Positions 44,399 through 56,902 of a DNA stretch of 64,000 nucleotides are shown one piece after another. The stretch's first letter is position 1; each line of letters opens with the position of its first letter. Source of the stretch: Asparagopsis taxiformis (lineage: Eukaryota; Rhodophyta; Florideophyceae; Bonnemaisoniales; Bonnemaisoniaceae); the NCBI GenBank assembly GCA_030407315.1, contig JALQPE010001714.1, positions 16,591 through 80,590 on the forward strand. Direction: 5' to 3'. The notes below the pieces were generated by a model. The model was not told the DNA's origin, made no database searches, and saw nothing but the letters and a program-made list of their open reading frames with translations. Made by a program: the position numbers and the translations under genes.

Positions 44399-44675
44399 AT
44401 ATCTTAACAACAACTACTTTAGCAAACAATTATCGAGAATATAATCATCTCCTTTATCACTTTCAATCTATGAACCTACTATAATGCACTTCCGTTCCAT
44501 GCTTTCAAACTAGATTGTCCATTCCCTAGTGGGTTGGAGCATGATTCCAGGACGATTCCCTCACATCTCTAGACTCGATGGTCTATGCTAGAAATAGCAG
44601 AACAATTGGGTTTATACGTGCTTCATCGCCAACTTGCTTCTGGTAATGGCTGGACGTGCACGATACACGATCACC

Positions 44676-46600
44676 TGAAATGGACGTCCGGTGGATGTCC
44701 AACTCAGATGCATTCCTGGCCGGCCCAGAAATTCTACAATTTCGGGCACAAAAAAATATTGCAAAAAACATCGATTTGGGCGGTCGATTGTGCCGTACGG
44801 CACACCCCCATCTCAAAAACATGTTCACATGTGCATGTTTTTGAGAATAGCCCAAATTTTAATTCAAATCAGGGTGTCTAATTTGGCCACAACGGCCCCA
44901 GGCACCGGAACCGCCGCCCCGAGCGGGGTCATCACTGGCTTCTGTAAGCACTAACTGTAAGGCTAAATGGCGCCTAACGATGGGTCGATTCCAGGCTTCA
45001 AGCCTAAGTTATGCTAGGGTGACATCGTTTCCCCTGTTCCATCATGGTCCTGCCTTACTCCTCCACGACAAACACTACTCACCCATCACGTTACTCGTAT
45101 TCCGTGCACTTTGTATGAGTAGTGAACTCGCCTGCTTAGTTGCTGCAATGCGTGGATGTAGGCAGCACACGACCAACCTGAAATGGACGTCCGGTGGATG
45201 TCCATCTCAGATGCACTGCTGGCCAGCCCAGAAATTCTACAATTTCGGGCACAAAAAATCTTGCAAAAATCAACGATTTGGGCGGGTCGATTGTGCCGTA
45301 CGGCACACCCCCATCTCAAAAACATGTTCACATGTGCATGTTTTTGAGAATAGCCCAAATTTTAATTCAAATCAGGGTGTCTAATTTGGCCACAACGGCC
45401 CCAGGCACCGGCCACCGGCCCCGATCGGGGCTATCACTGGCTTCTGTAAGCACCAACTGTAAGGCTAAATGGCGTCTGACGAAGGGTCAATTTCAGGCTC
45501 AATACGCCAGGGACAGGTCTTGGTCCTTGTTCCATCATGGTCCCGCCCCGCTCTCTCACGACCAACCTGAAATGGACGTCCGGTGGATGTCCAGCTCGAT
45601 TGCATTGCTGGCCAGCCCAGAAATTCTAAAATTTCGGGCACAGAAAAATATTGCAAAAAACATCGATTTGGGCGGTCGATTGTGCCGTACGGCACACCCC
45701 CATCTCAAAAACATGTTCACATGTGCATGTTTTTGAGAATAGCCCAAATTTTAATTCAAATCAGGGTGTCTAATTTGGCCACAACGGCCCCAGGAACCGA
45801 CCGCCGCCCCGAGCGGGGTCATCACTGGCTTCTGTAAGCACTAACTGTGAGGCTAAATGGCGCCGAAAGATGGGTCGATTCCAGGCTTCAAGCCTAAGTT
45901 ATGCTAGGTACGCATCTTCTTCCGTGTTTCATAATGGTCCCGCCTTACTCCCTCAACACAAACACTACTCACCTATCACGTTACTCATATTCCGTGTACT
46001 TTGTATTAGTAGTGAACCCGCTGGCTTAGTTTCTGCAATGCGTGGATGTAGGCAGCACACGACCAACCTGAAATGGACGTCCGGTGGATGTCCAGCTCAG
46101 ATGCACTGCTGGCCAGCCCAGAAATTCTAAAATTTCGGGCACAAAAAATCTTGCAAAAATCAACGATTTGGGCGGTCGATTGTGCCGTACGGCACACCCC
46201 CATCTCAAAAACATGTTCACATGTGCATGTTTTTGAGAATAGCCCAAATTTTAATTCAAATCAGGGTGTCTAATTTGGCCACAACGGCCCCAGGAACCGA
46301 CCGCCGGCCCCGATCGGGGGCTATCACTGGCGTCTGTAAGCACCAACTGTAAGCCGGAGCCGGCTGCCGCCCCGATCGGGGCTATCACTGGCTTCTATTA
46401 GCACCAACTGTAAGCCAAAATCGCGTCTCACGAAGGGTCGATTTCAGGCTCAACACGTCAGGGAAAGGTCTTGGTCCTTGTTTCATCATGGTCCCGCCCC
46501 ACCCTCTCGCGACCAACCTGAAATGGACGTCCGGTGGATGTCCAGCTCGATTGCATTGCTGGCCAGCCCAGAAATTCTAAAATTTCCGAAAAATCAATTT
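44676..46600. repeat. Four tandem palindrome repeats plus a partial unit after the dioxygenase gene
   Basis: Units at about 44676-44880, 45177-45380, 45568-45774 and 46071-46276, with palindromes at 44812-44845, 45315-45348, 45704-45737 and 46204-46237. A fifth unit at 46518-46600 lacks the palindrome. Repeat periods are about 390 and 505 bases depending on which of two linkers is used. Confidence 0.88.
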
Positions 46601-48233
46601 GGTGGCCCAGCATCTCCTGTGCCGAAAATTCCCGCACTCAGTTCTGATATACGTCTAGACGTGTTTCCCACTTGTACGCATCAGGGAAGGCGTCACGGAA
46701 GGTTGACACTACGCTACTTGTGTACCGCGTCGTCTGAAATAGCGAGTAGTGTTTGTTGTATAGTTGTGGAGTATGCGTCTAGTGGTTTGTAAAGCTTGCA
46801 GAACGGGATAGGGATGTGGGTGGCCCTATTTTATGAATACATGAGTACCAATATTCAGGGTTGACAAAGCGGAAAGGCATAGGCTCATACATGTTTGAGA
46901 TTGCATAGTAGAGAAAATATTTTCATCGAAATTTACATGGAGCTGATGGAGGTTTTAAGGATGAGGTATGAGAGGAAGAAAATTCTTCTGTGGTATGAGG
47001 ATGTGTTCTGTGGGGGGATGGAATCTTGGGATGGTACAGGGGGAGGTGGAAATGTACGGAGTGCGGGTTTAGAATGGATTGTGATTCGGAGAGGAGTGCC
47101 GACAAGCATATTATGGGGATTGGGGAGACGCTGCGGGGTGTTGGGGTAGTGAGGGCGGAGGAGGTGTTTAGGTGGGACCGTAGGAGGGTGCGGTTGAAGG
47201 CGCCGAGAGGAGGGGTTTTTAGGAAAGTGAGGAGAAAGAAGGGGAGGGGGTGGCGTCTGTTCTGGCTGTGGTGAGTGGGGATGTGATGGAGAAGAAGGGG
47301 GTTATTGTATTTGGGGAGGGAGGGGAGTGGGAGGAAGGGTGCGAAGTGGGGGGTTGATATGTGTTTCAGAGCGGGGAGGTTTCTGGGGATACGGCGGGGG
47401 AGCCACCCCGCAGTGCGGGAGCGTGGGCCGGTGGTGGTGGTGTATACGGTATCGAAGATGCGGATGGCGTGGGGGCATGGAGCAGCTGAGGGAGGGAGGG
47501 GTGGAGCAGGTCGGGTACGGGATGGGGAGTGAGAGGTTTTGGAAGAGTAAGCTGCAGGGGAAGTTTGTGTAGAGGGCGAAGGAGAGGGGTTGAGGGTAGA
47601 GGAGAGAGGGTACTGAAGAACAATACGTTTCAAAGGTGATGGGGGAGAGCATGGTCGAGGAGATAGGGGGTGTTTTGCCCTATTCTGAGGTAGTATGAGG
47701 ACTGGTTATACGAAATCTGTACGGTAGAGCAGAAAAGTAGGTATGGAATGGAGGTGTGCACCGTGGAAGCGGGGATAGGTATCTGAAAATGCGTGCTAGA
47801 GTGGTATTGGGGGTGTTTGAGGTACAGTACGGGGGAGGTGAGCACCAACAGGAAGGGGGTGTGAGCGAGAGGATGAAAAAATTAAAGACGAAATTGGAGT
47901 CGACCGACAAGGAAAAATAGAGTGGTCGCCGTGATGGATGCGGACATCCATGTCGAGCACGGCGGCAGAAATTTCTGGGGTCGAAATTTTTGAATTTCTG
48001 AACCGGCGCCCGTCCTAGGTGGACATAGACATGGCGGAAGTCCATCCCGAGGGGGACATCCGTGGTACTAGAAACAATGAATGTCGCCCTAGTAATACTA
48101 GACGTACTAGACCGCATGGACGTCCGGTTCTAGGCGGACATCCAAAAATACTGGAGAACATGGACGTCCGCCTAGTAATACTAGGTGTACTAGAGGTTGT
48201 GGACGTCCGCGTCCATTTCCGAGAACACAGACG
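46601..48233 (-). repeat. T2 right arm, outer part
   Basis: 46601-46745 matches T1 16940-17110, and the terminus matches at 48140-48233. The middle (46800-47900) is a G-rich strand-biased stretch with no counterpart in T1. The reading frames there, on both strands, follow the composition bias. The outer 300 bases contain GGACGTCCG and CTAGTAATACTAG motifs that echo the left subterminal satellite, but without a regular array. So the T2 arms are no longer matching inverted repeats. Confidence 0.6.
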
Positions 48234-49375
48234 ACGCTCCGCGCGAACGGAATTCTCGACTCCGACCCATGCGAGTCCGACCCTCGCTTGGCACTCTTCT
48301 CGAATTACCGCACGCCACGCTCGAAACGCGAACGCCATTCGCCCGACCAACGCTCGCGACGCTTTGCGCATAACGACGACCGAGAACGCGAACGCGCGGG
48401 ACCGTACACTGCGCACATCCACCCGCGACTTCACACCGCCTATCGTGAGGCAGACGGCCCACGGCCGACACGTCTCGCACCGCCAGCGTTCCGATGCTGT
48501 TTTGACAGAAATTCGGGCCACCCGATGGTGAATTGGCCCACTGCTCTCGTCCCGAGCAGCAGGCCGCGATTCCGAAATGCATAGCCACGCGCGCCTAACG
48601 CCCGAAGAACTGAACCTGCACGCAACGTTCGGTCTTCGAAGTCTCTGCGCACTGGTAACGACGCGAACGAGGCGAGCGACAGCGCGTCGACGGCAACGAG
48701 CGACGCGGCGAAACGAGGGCGCACGGCGTCGCGAGCGGGCGAAAGCGAACGCACGCGCGAATACGACGCGCCTGACGGCCGAGCAGTCACTGCCCCTAGT
48801 TCGTTTTGGCAGAAGACCCGGGAAACGCTACGAGGAGCCGGAGCGGGTGGGGGCCGGCTCCGCCTCTACTCAACGATAACATACGCGACGCGCGATGAAC
48901 AAACCCCGCGTGAAAAGCCTCCGTTACGACCCGAAACAGTGTTCCTGCAGAAGACCCCGCCGCGAACTATAAACTCGAGAACCCGCGTTTTTCGAGGATA
49001 ATGCACGGCCACCCGGTGACCGCCGTGCTTATACTGGCGCAGGCCCGAGTCATTCGCGAAAACGTACTAGGCGCCGACTGGAAGCGCCACGCTACGGCCA
49101 CCGACGCTGCGCTGAAAGGCGATTATCGACGCGAAACGAACGACGCCTCGCGGCCAACGCGTCGCTGGATTAGCCGTTTTTCTAGTGCCCGAGAACGCAT
49201 CTCCAATCTTGGTGATGGCCAACGCTTATCAGTCCCATGTATCGGAGCAGACTTTATCGACCGCGTAGTCGAGATTATCTCACTGACCGCAGCGCGCGTT
49301 GCGAACCGGTATGGCGACCACGCCCCGATGCTTGGTAACAGGACGAAACCGCCCGGCGTGGGGACGACCCGACAA
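48234..49375. other. GC-rich block between T2 and T3, probable Gypsy-B remainder
   Basis: Composition matches 22452-25096. Open frames occur on both strands (for example 48019-48531 plus, 48190-48588 minus), but none shows a motif or a codon pattern that singles it out. No LTR ends were identified. Confidence 0.35.
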
Positions 49376-49393
49376 CACTACGGTGTTGGGAAT

Positions 49394-49745
49394 GAAAAAA
49401 GACAGTAAATTTACTGTCTGAGACAGTAAAAATTACTGTCTGGCCAAGACAGTGCGCGGAGACAGTAAAATTTACTGTCTGGAAATTTCAGAATACTGCT
49501 GCAGCAATAAACTGGCACGAAATCTGGGCAGTACCAAAAACAGTAAAATTTACTGTCCAGAACAGTAAATTTTACTGTCCGGAAGTGTTGCCGCCAGACA
49601 GTATGTGCAGACAGTACATTTTACTGTCTGAGGCAGTGCATTGTATTGTATTACTGCACTGTCTGGGTAAATCTGTAGACAGTAGTGTAGATAGCAAATT
49701 GTATTGTCTGCGGGTAGTACCGTGTATTGGTTCACAACACTGTCT
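49394..49745. repeat. T3 left subterminal repeats
   Basis: More than a dozen copies of GACAGTAAA and its complement TTTACTGTC within 350 bases, as in CACTA transposase-binding regions. Confidence 0.85.
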
Positions 49746-50560
49746 CGTGGAGTGGACTTGAGAGGAAATATGGAGCATAGTGTTGGTGTGAAGGTAAATA
49801 TTGGAATGGTGTAATGGTGTGTGGTATACGAAGATAGTAATTGTGGTCGAGCTTTACAGATATTTGTAGGTAGCGAAGTTAGTACGAGGGAGGATAAATG
49901 AAAGAGGATAGCAGATCGACCGACCTAGAATGGGATTGAGGTTTCTAGTCTCAGTGAAGCCTATTCTGCCAATAGAGAATAGAATCATGTTTATGTCAGT
50001 TGGGATAGGAGATGACACTATCGATTTTAGTGCGATGACAATTAGAATCGTGCTGAAGGGCCTGCAATCGCTGAGGAATGTGACGTCATATTCCTCAATT
50101 TCCGAACGGAAGTTGGGAATAAATAGGAGTTCACGAATGGGAGCAGCGATGCACAAAATTGGTGCAGAAAGAGCTTTTCGAGCTAATCACTGAGGCTTCC
50201 GTGAAGGAACTGAAACAGATACGGAAGAGTGTTCCATAGTTGATTACTTTCTCAATTCGAGAGCTATTTGCGATCATAGTCGCGATGCGCCGAGTGAACC
50301 AAAGCGTAAACAGCTGTTATCTCCTCTGGTGCCGTCTCCATGTTGAATCCTGCGACTTGTACATGTGTGAGAGATGCTGACAATGTGAACATCGCCAGTA
50401 TGCGAAACAGCCAATTGTCGAGCAGAACGTGTGTTGAGACAGCTGTTCGGAAATGGGTTTTTCTGGCGCACAGAAAGGCTGATTGCAAGATTTTCCAAAC
50501 GCCTCACGCCACAAAACACACGCTTTCAACAATATATCCAACAAAAAATTTCATGGATCA
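49746..50560. other. No recognisable feature
   Basis: AT-rich sequence with short frames only. A small plus-strand frame near 50340-50580 cannot be assigned. Confidence 0.3.
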
Positions 50561-50589
50561 AGCCGCCAACCACAATTCATGACAACCAA

Positions 50590-52490
50590 TCATCAGTTCA
50601 CTCTCGCCAATGTGCAAGTAGCATTAATGCTAGTGTGGTCAATTGACCACACTCGACCGTGGCAAACAAGTATCGCAAGCGGATCGTTATCTCATCGCCT
50701 TGCGTAGTTGGCAATCCGCACAGTCCATACGCACGCAATTGATTGACACCAATGCGACGCCACACGCGCTTCTGTTCGTCGCTACCACGCTGCATCGTCG
50801 CTTCCAAACCGATTGGTTGATGTTCACCGATGACGCACAGCGCATTGACGCCTTTTGAATCCCGCTTCTCGCGCTCGCGCTCCCCCTTCACCACCTCCGG
50901 GCTCTTTTTCTTCGCGCACGCGTGCCACTTTGCGATGGCAAATGTGTGATCGTCACTGCGCGACTCTAGGTGGCTCGACCTCCGTCGCGTCTTCTCTGAG
51001 GAACACGTGCACATTTTTCACGTCATGTCGGCGGTCGTGCTCGAGTTTCGACACGCCGAGACACAGCTTTTGCACCGCTTTTGTGCACAAAATGTCCACG
51101 TTGTTCTGCAGACCTCCCTGTTTATGCTGGCCATTTTGCATGTCAATCTTCCCGCCTGTCTCAACCGTGCGGCGTTGCGTAATGCGCGTGCCGTTCTCAC
51201 TTTTTTGCAAGCCTGGAAGGCCTATTCGAGCGACCCGGCAGTTCTTCCAACTGTCATTGCAATCCGTTTGTACATGCATCTTTACTGGTCACACCATTAA
51301 TCTCACACGTGTTATTTCAACGATATGATTACGATGTCACTAGTTACGGAAAGATTGATACGTCTGCTCGCTTTCTCACGAGTCAATTCACCCATTTCGG
51401 TCTCGTGCCTACTGCCGAAGAGGAGCCTAGCTTTATGGACAAACATTAGGACTGAAAAATGTATCTAATTCAAGTAAGCTTCCTAGAATTTCACAAGCTA
51501 TGCTCGATACTAAGCGAGGGGATGGCGATGAGCTCTACACAGTCAACTACGATGACCCCCGATGTGGTTCACATTCGTCACAGTACCAGTCGGGGAGACT
51601 CCTACCTCTCAGATGGTGTCCCGGTGACTCCAAGACGCCACTGCTTTGTCCAATCCTGGTCCTAAGAAGATGACGGGTTACGCTATGTGTGACGTACATG
51701 AGTACCATGGAAACGTGAGTGGGAATGGTGATAGTGGGATTACTGGAGTGATGGGAGATGAGTCTGGGGAGAAATCATACAGTTTCTATACACCTGACGG
51801 GTATTGGTGGAATATAATTGAATGGAATGATGTGTGATGTCTGCACCACGTCGACCTCCTCTCTCGCCCCAACATCGCGCAGCACTCTCAATGCAACACA
51901 GTGTGCATCTTTGTTGGCGTTACATGTGCGCCTAGTTCTTGCATCGCTGCTTCCCTCACATCATCATCTAACCGTCTGTAACGCAACAACATGCCACCGC
52001 ATGTCGCTCACAGTCACATATGTATTTCTTAATACGCTTGTTGAAACACGGAACGCTCTTATTCACCACAGCGGCAGCTCTACACAAACTAACACTGAAA
52101 CCAAGATGGAGGCAATATATCGGTGGCATTTCATTACAAATGTACTTTTTCTTTCTGCTGCTGGTGTGGCCTTGTGTTTGAAACTTGCTTGCAGGTCCTT
52201 TCCAACAGCTTAGTGTCGTAACCATTGCAGATGCGTTGCTGCTAGAATCACCCGGAGAGCTTCAATCAAATGGTTGTTGTGGACTAGTTGCGCTCGTTGT
52301 GAATCAATCGCCAGTGCGTGCATCTGTATTTGTGCGTTCGTGTGCGCGCTTACTAGATGCGATGCAATGCAATGCTCACGTACACTGTATACTACTGACT
52401 TTTACAAATATAGCTTTGTATGAGAAGCGTCGGTATGTATCCGACACCTTACCATTGCCTCACTCTGTAAAGCTTCTTTCCCAGTAGCAA
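50590..52490 (+). pseudogene. Decayed gene, possibly transportin/importin-beta-like
   Basis: Consecutive frames on the plus strand look like one broken protein. FTLANVQVALMLVWS (about 50600) is followed in another frame by QADRYLIALRSWQSAQSI and FVATTLHRRFQTDW (about 50660-50820). This resembles the first HEAT repeats of transportin-3/importin-13 proteins (variable helix, QA...WL, A..I..QLL, FAAQTLR.K). VVLQTSLFMLAILHVNLPACL (about 51100) and YVSDTLPLPHSVKLL (about 52440) fit later repeats. Multiple frame changes and stops are present, though introns could account for some. It may be a host gene fragment captured by T3. The match is by eye and weak. Confidence 0.35.
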
Positions 52491-53944
52491 TTTGTATCGC
52501 ATTGCACCATGACGCAGGGCAGACTGCGAGTGAAAGCAACGAGTAAACAAACTTTTCGCTCATCATTCACCACACGCTGTTGTCGTTGAAGTCATAACCA
52601 TATCCACATCCCATTCTGGAAACTCTTGGAAGACAGACGAGCCCAGTCCACCACTGGTGCTTGTAGATGTAGCATTTTTAAGCTGTTCGTTTAGATAGTA
52701 AGGGATAGATGGTGTAGTGCGCAACACTAGAGAACAACGCTGTGCAGGACAACATGTTTGTTCGGCGTAAATCGTCATATGTTCCATTTGGACTATTTTG
52801 GCAGCTCACATGCATCAACCTGAATATTAAGACTCTGGACTGGCACACTCAAGTATCTGGATACGCTTGAGCAGTGGCAGGGGCGCAAGAGCCGGTCCAA
52901 GTTTTTGTACAAGGCACGTTGACACACTGCATTCACTTGATTGACACCCGAGTGCAACGACTGGCTCGCTGTCCAGGGATGGGGGACTGCTGCGCAAGTG
53001 TTCAATACATCTCAAGATGCAGTTCAAGAATAAACATTTCAACGTTATCCGGCTCACGGTCTCAGTTGGTCAAGTCATGGATCACAGGGTGTGGTGAAAA
53101 ACCTCTTTGTTTACATTGTCTCAATAGCGAGGTCGACGATATTGCGACCTCGTTACTGGGACGGATTGGCATCACCGAGTGTGACAGACTGGAAGATGTG
53201 ATTGGGCAGGAGCGAGGTGTGTGTGAAGGATAGTAAGAAACAGCGAGGTGGGTGTGTGGAAGGTGCGAATGGCGTCAAGTGATTGGCACAAGGGAGTTGA
53301 GCTCATCTGCGGACAGAGTATGGATGGCATCGTATGCCCGTTGGGACAGCCCGGGCGGAAGTGATCATGGGAAGCTCGTTTATGTATGTGTGCGGCAGTT
53401 GGGATTGGGCGCGACTGGACGGCGAATGTGGTCGAAGAATGGGCGCGGCGACTATGGTCATGCTAAGTGGACCAACGCGGTGCGAGTCGAACCAGTTGAT
53501 ATATGAGGGATGTCAAGGCAAGGGGGCATTTAGACGGGCGAAAGGGTGCGTGTGACGCGAGTGGAAGGCGGTGAGGGAATGCATGCATGAATTGAGCGTG
53601 TGGGCGGACGAGGATTTGAGAAAACCTAATATGACAGTACATTGCGTGTGTGGTAGGCGCGTTGAAGTGTTACGGCGCATAAATCATCGGCGCCGATGGC
53701 TACGTCACAAACGGTGTAATCACCGCTGTAATCGGCGCCAACAGCATGTTATGGCTGCAGACGCGACAGAATGTCGACTTCATCCTTAGAATGAAGTACG
53801 CTAATTAGCCATTCTGCCCAGCACCAGGTACGAAACTTGGGACTGGGCACGTCATTAGAGCTCTAGGGTAGGTAACAGAATATAAACTTATGTGGGAGGA
53901 CGGGTTTTCAGGACAAGCTGTCGGAACTGTAATTACTGTGTTTT
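52491..53944. other. No recognisable gene
   Basis: Several small frames on both strands (up to 119 residues at 52874-53233) without motifs. It could hold more of the decayed gene upstream. Confidence 0.3.
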
Positions 53945-54306
53945 CTTACAGCAAAGTCATCGTTAAGGCGGATTTGCTTTCTCAGGACAAGCTGTCGGAA
54001 CTGCTATTCAGTTTTCTTACAGCAAAGGCAGTTTACCCCGGTTGCTTACAGCAAAGTCATCGTAACGATGACTTTGCTTAAGAAAACAAAACATTACAGC
54101 AAAGTCATCGTAACGATGACTTTGCTGTAAGAAAACAAAACATTACAGCAAAGTCATCGTAACGATGACTTTGCTGTAAGAAAACAAAACATTACAGCAA
54201 AGTCATCGTAACGATGACTTTGCTGTAAGAAAACAAAACATTACAGCAAAGTCATCGTTACGATGACTTTGCTGTAAGAAACCATGGTAAACCAACTTCT
54301 CTGTAA
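53945..54306. repeat. Cluster of 37-bp palindromes at 48-bp period
   Basis: Five successive copies (about 54048-54280) of TTACAGCAAAGTCATCGT plus a central base plus the exact complement, spaced by GAAAACAAAACA. A half copy lies at 53945. Each can fold into an 18-bp hairpin. The spacers are identical, unlike a CRISPR array. Confidence 0.9.
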
Positions 54307-54399
54307 GCATATGAGAGGGACTGATGTTTCTCACTCGGGAAGAAGAAGGAGACGATTTCGGACCTCGCGAAAAAGGCTGCAAAGTGGTCTGAAACGGTT

Positions 54400-55110
54400 G
54401 GGGTGGTTCTAGGGAGTACTAAAACTTGTTTTAATTGCACTCAAGCTTTCTCGCTTGCGTGGAAGGGTTGGTATAATTCATCGATTTTTGGTCATCAGAT
54501 TCTCACAACTGGAGATGTGATGGTCAAAATGGAACTTTGTCCGAATGATGTGCAAGTGGTCTGTAAGGGTTGGAGTGGGTCTAGGGAGTACGGAAAAGTG
54601 TTCTATGAGTTCGTAAAGCTGCTGGCTTGCGCATTAGGGCTGACAGAATGCATCGAGTTTTGGTCACCAGATTCCCACAACTGAAGATGTGATGGCCAAA
54701 AACTTTGTCGGAACGAAGTGTACCGTATTCAGTGGAAGATGTGTGATGGCCAAAATTGAACTTTGTCGGAACGAAGTGTAAGTGATCCGTAAGGGCTGGA
54801 GTGGCTCTAGGGAGTACGGAAAAGTGTTTTATGTGTCCGTAAAGCTGTTGAATTGCGTGGTAGGGATTCCAGAATGCATCGACTTTTGGTCACCAGACTC
54901 CCACAACTGGAGATGTGATAGCCAAAATTGAACTTTGCAAGAACGAAGTGCAAGTGTTCTGGATGCCTTCAAGTGGCCTGGAAGCGTACTCTGGACAAGT
55001 TTTCGGACCTTGAAGAGGCTCAACTGCACAATGCTGATATTGAAATGAAACATTCATATAGTCCATTTTTAACTAGAACTGCTGGAATGGATTGCGTAGC
55101 CTATAGAGGA
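54400..55110. repeat. Tandemly duplicated segments, unit related to 57417-57780
   Basis: Three degenerate copies of a ~200-300-base unit carry GGGCTGGAGTGGCTCTAGGG, TCCGTAAAGCTG and TTTTGGTCACCAGA. The last runs into TTGCACAATGCT...GAAATGAAACA, which recurs at 57720. No gene is supported. Confidence 0.65.
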
Positions 55111-55835
55111 GCAATGTAGTTATATAATAGAGCTAGAAGCATGCCTCAACAACCTATCTCTCATGCCTCTAGTTCTCCTTCATCATTCCAGTCTTCCTTC
55201 CTGTGACGCACCGCGCCTCTGGTGTCACTTCACACGCCCCTCCTGTGCATTAAATACCTGTCTACCACTTCCGTATTCTACTCATACCACCACCTTCATT
55301 TTACCCCATGCCTACCATCCTATCCTTTACCTTCTGTCCTTCAGTCCTAGGCTAACCTACTTCATAACCATCGATGTAAGGTGAATATCTAGATTCCTAC
55401 CTACTTGAGAGTATAGTTTATTATAACGGAAAACGGACGGTTTTGTATAGTCAATGTGCTACACAGCACCAGGAGTAGATTTTGCGCACCGATAATCTAT
55501 GCTTGATATTGGAGAGACCGGCTTCTTGTAGCCTCGGAAAATGTGCAGGTAGTACCTTTCCAGAGGTCCTGGAGGTGTTCACACCAACTCTAGTCCATTT
55601 TAACGAGTTTGAATTTCGACCGCCAGAATCTCTGTCGTGAGAAAATGGTGGTCGAAATTTACCGTGCTGCTCTCCCAATACTGAACTTTTTAGGTAGTTC
55701 AGCCCGGGTGAACAAGACACAGATTGCTCTTCAAAGCCGCCCGAAGCCGTCGAAACCATCCTTCCACAATGTTCCCGACTTCAAAATTCCTATCTCACCC
55801 TTCCCAAAGTGAGAGAGGGACCAAGCTCCCAGCCG
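55111..55835. repeat. Segment repeated at 56214-56902 and 57781-58247
   Basis: Each segment contains a C/T-rich stretch, then a block with CACCAGGAGTAGATTTTG or a close relative, CTTTCCAGARGTCCTGGAGG, and TTCCCAA just before the fold-back unit. The fold-back units therefore sit at the same place in each segment, which points to segmental duplication and not to independent insertions. Confidence 0.6.
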
Positions 55836-56213
55836 CTTACAGCTGAGGCAGTTTACCAGGGATGCTTACAGCAAAGTCATCGTTACGATGACTTTGCTGT
55901 AAGAAAAGAAAACATTACAGTGGGCGAAGGATTTTACCGGGTGAAAAAATCACCAAGAATTTTTTTACCGGGTAAAAAATCGTGGCTACTGTAATGAAAC
56001 GTTTTCTTACAGCAAAGTCATCGTAACGATGACTTTGCTGTAAGAAAAGGAAACATTACAGTAGGCGAAGAATTTTTACCGGGTAAAAAATCACCAAGAA
56101 TTTTTTTACCGGGTAAAAAACGTGCCTGCTGTAATGTTTTCTTTTCTTACAGCAAAGTCATCGTAACGATGACTTTGCTGTCAGCACCCGCGGTAAACTG
56201 CCTCAGCTGTAAG
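55836..56213. repeat. Fold-back unit 1 (MITE-like)
   Basis: The ends CTTACAGCTGAGGCAGTTTA and complement enclose three 37-bp palindromes. The inner hairpins TTTTTTACCCGGTAAAAA-like are flanked by ATTACAGT/ACTGTAAT. Confidence 0.8.
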
Positions 56214-56902
56214 CGGTCTGGCTTCACCCTCTCTCTCATGTCTCTTGTCTTCCTTCATCCCAGCCTATCCCAACCTCCCTTCTATGTCGACTCCGGTGTC
56301 ACTCCAGCCGACCCTTCAGTGAGTGCAATCCTTCTCTACCACCGCCATAATCTACTCATACTATCCCCTTCATGTTGCTGCATACCTACCCTCCCATCCT
56401 TCCTGATTTTCCTACAATCCTAGGCTAGCCTACTTACCAACTATGTTCGTATTGAAGGCAGCTAGATTCCTAGTAACTCAAATCTACAGTCTGCTAAAAA
56501 GGGCGATTTGGTGTGGTCACTGTGCCACACGGCACCAGGAATAGAATCTGGCCACGGATACTCTATGCTTGATCTCAGAGAGAACAGCTGCGCCAATGCT
56601 CCGAAAATGTGCTGTCAGTACCTTTCCAGACGTCCTGGAGGTGCTCATGCCAGCTCTAGTTCATTTTAGGGAGGTTGAGTTTCGACAATCAGAATTTCAC
56701 TCTTGAGGAAATTGTGTTTGAAATTTTGTGCACTCCTCCCGCCGTACCAGGCAGGGCACCCAGCCCAGACTGGGTTAGCACGACGCAGAGTGCTCCCCAA
56801 CACCGCTAACAGCCGTCCAAACCATCCCTCTGCCATGTTTTACGGCTTCACAATTCCTTGCTCACCCTTCCCAAGGTGAGGGAGGGACCAAGCTCCCAGC
56901 CG

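Larger units (their letters stand above)
25097..48233. mobile_element. T2: 23.1-kb DNA transposon with transposase and chromatin-modifier cargo
   Basis: The left end reads CGTCTGTGTTTTCGG; the right end is its complement with one mismatch (CCGAGAACACAGACG). The left arm (25097-27725) matches T1 7316-9870. The right inner arm (about 44676-46745) matches T1 16370-17110. In order inside: transposase (+), coiled-coil protein (-), repeats, DNA-methyltransferase/SET fusion (+), repeats, ParB/dioxygenase fusion (+), repeats, right arm. No other transposon ends interrupt this interval, so the two modifier genes lie within the element. The flanks are GC-rich on both sides. A CG dinucleotide is the only possible target duplication. 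Confidence 0.8.

Noticed and set aside
33461..46247. Recurrent 60-130-residue frames on both strands in the palindrome repeats
   Set aside because: The same repeat is open in several frames in both orientations, and there is no consistent start or extension.
46923..47633. 236-residue minus-strand frame in the T2 right arm
   Set aside because: It follows a strand-biased G-rich stretch, is almost pure Pro/Ser/Thr/His in composition and has no domain; absent from T1.
25085..48245. Target-site duplication for T2
   Set aside because: The bases outside the CTGTG/CACAG ends (TCGT and ACGA) are inverted and not direct repeats; only a CG dinucleotide could qualify.
54048..54280. CRISPR-like array of regularly spaced palindromes
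   Set aside because: Spacers are identical and short, there are no cas genes, and the surroundings are a eukaryotic transposon; these are tandem hairpin repeats.
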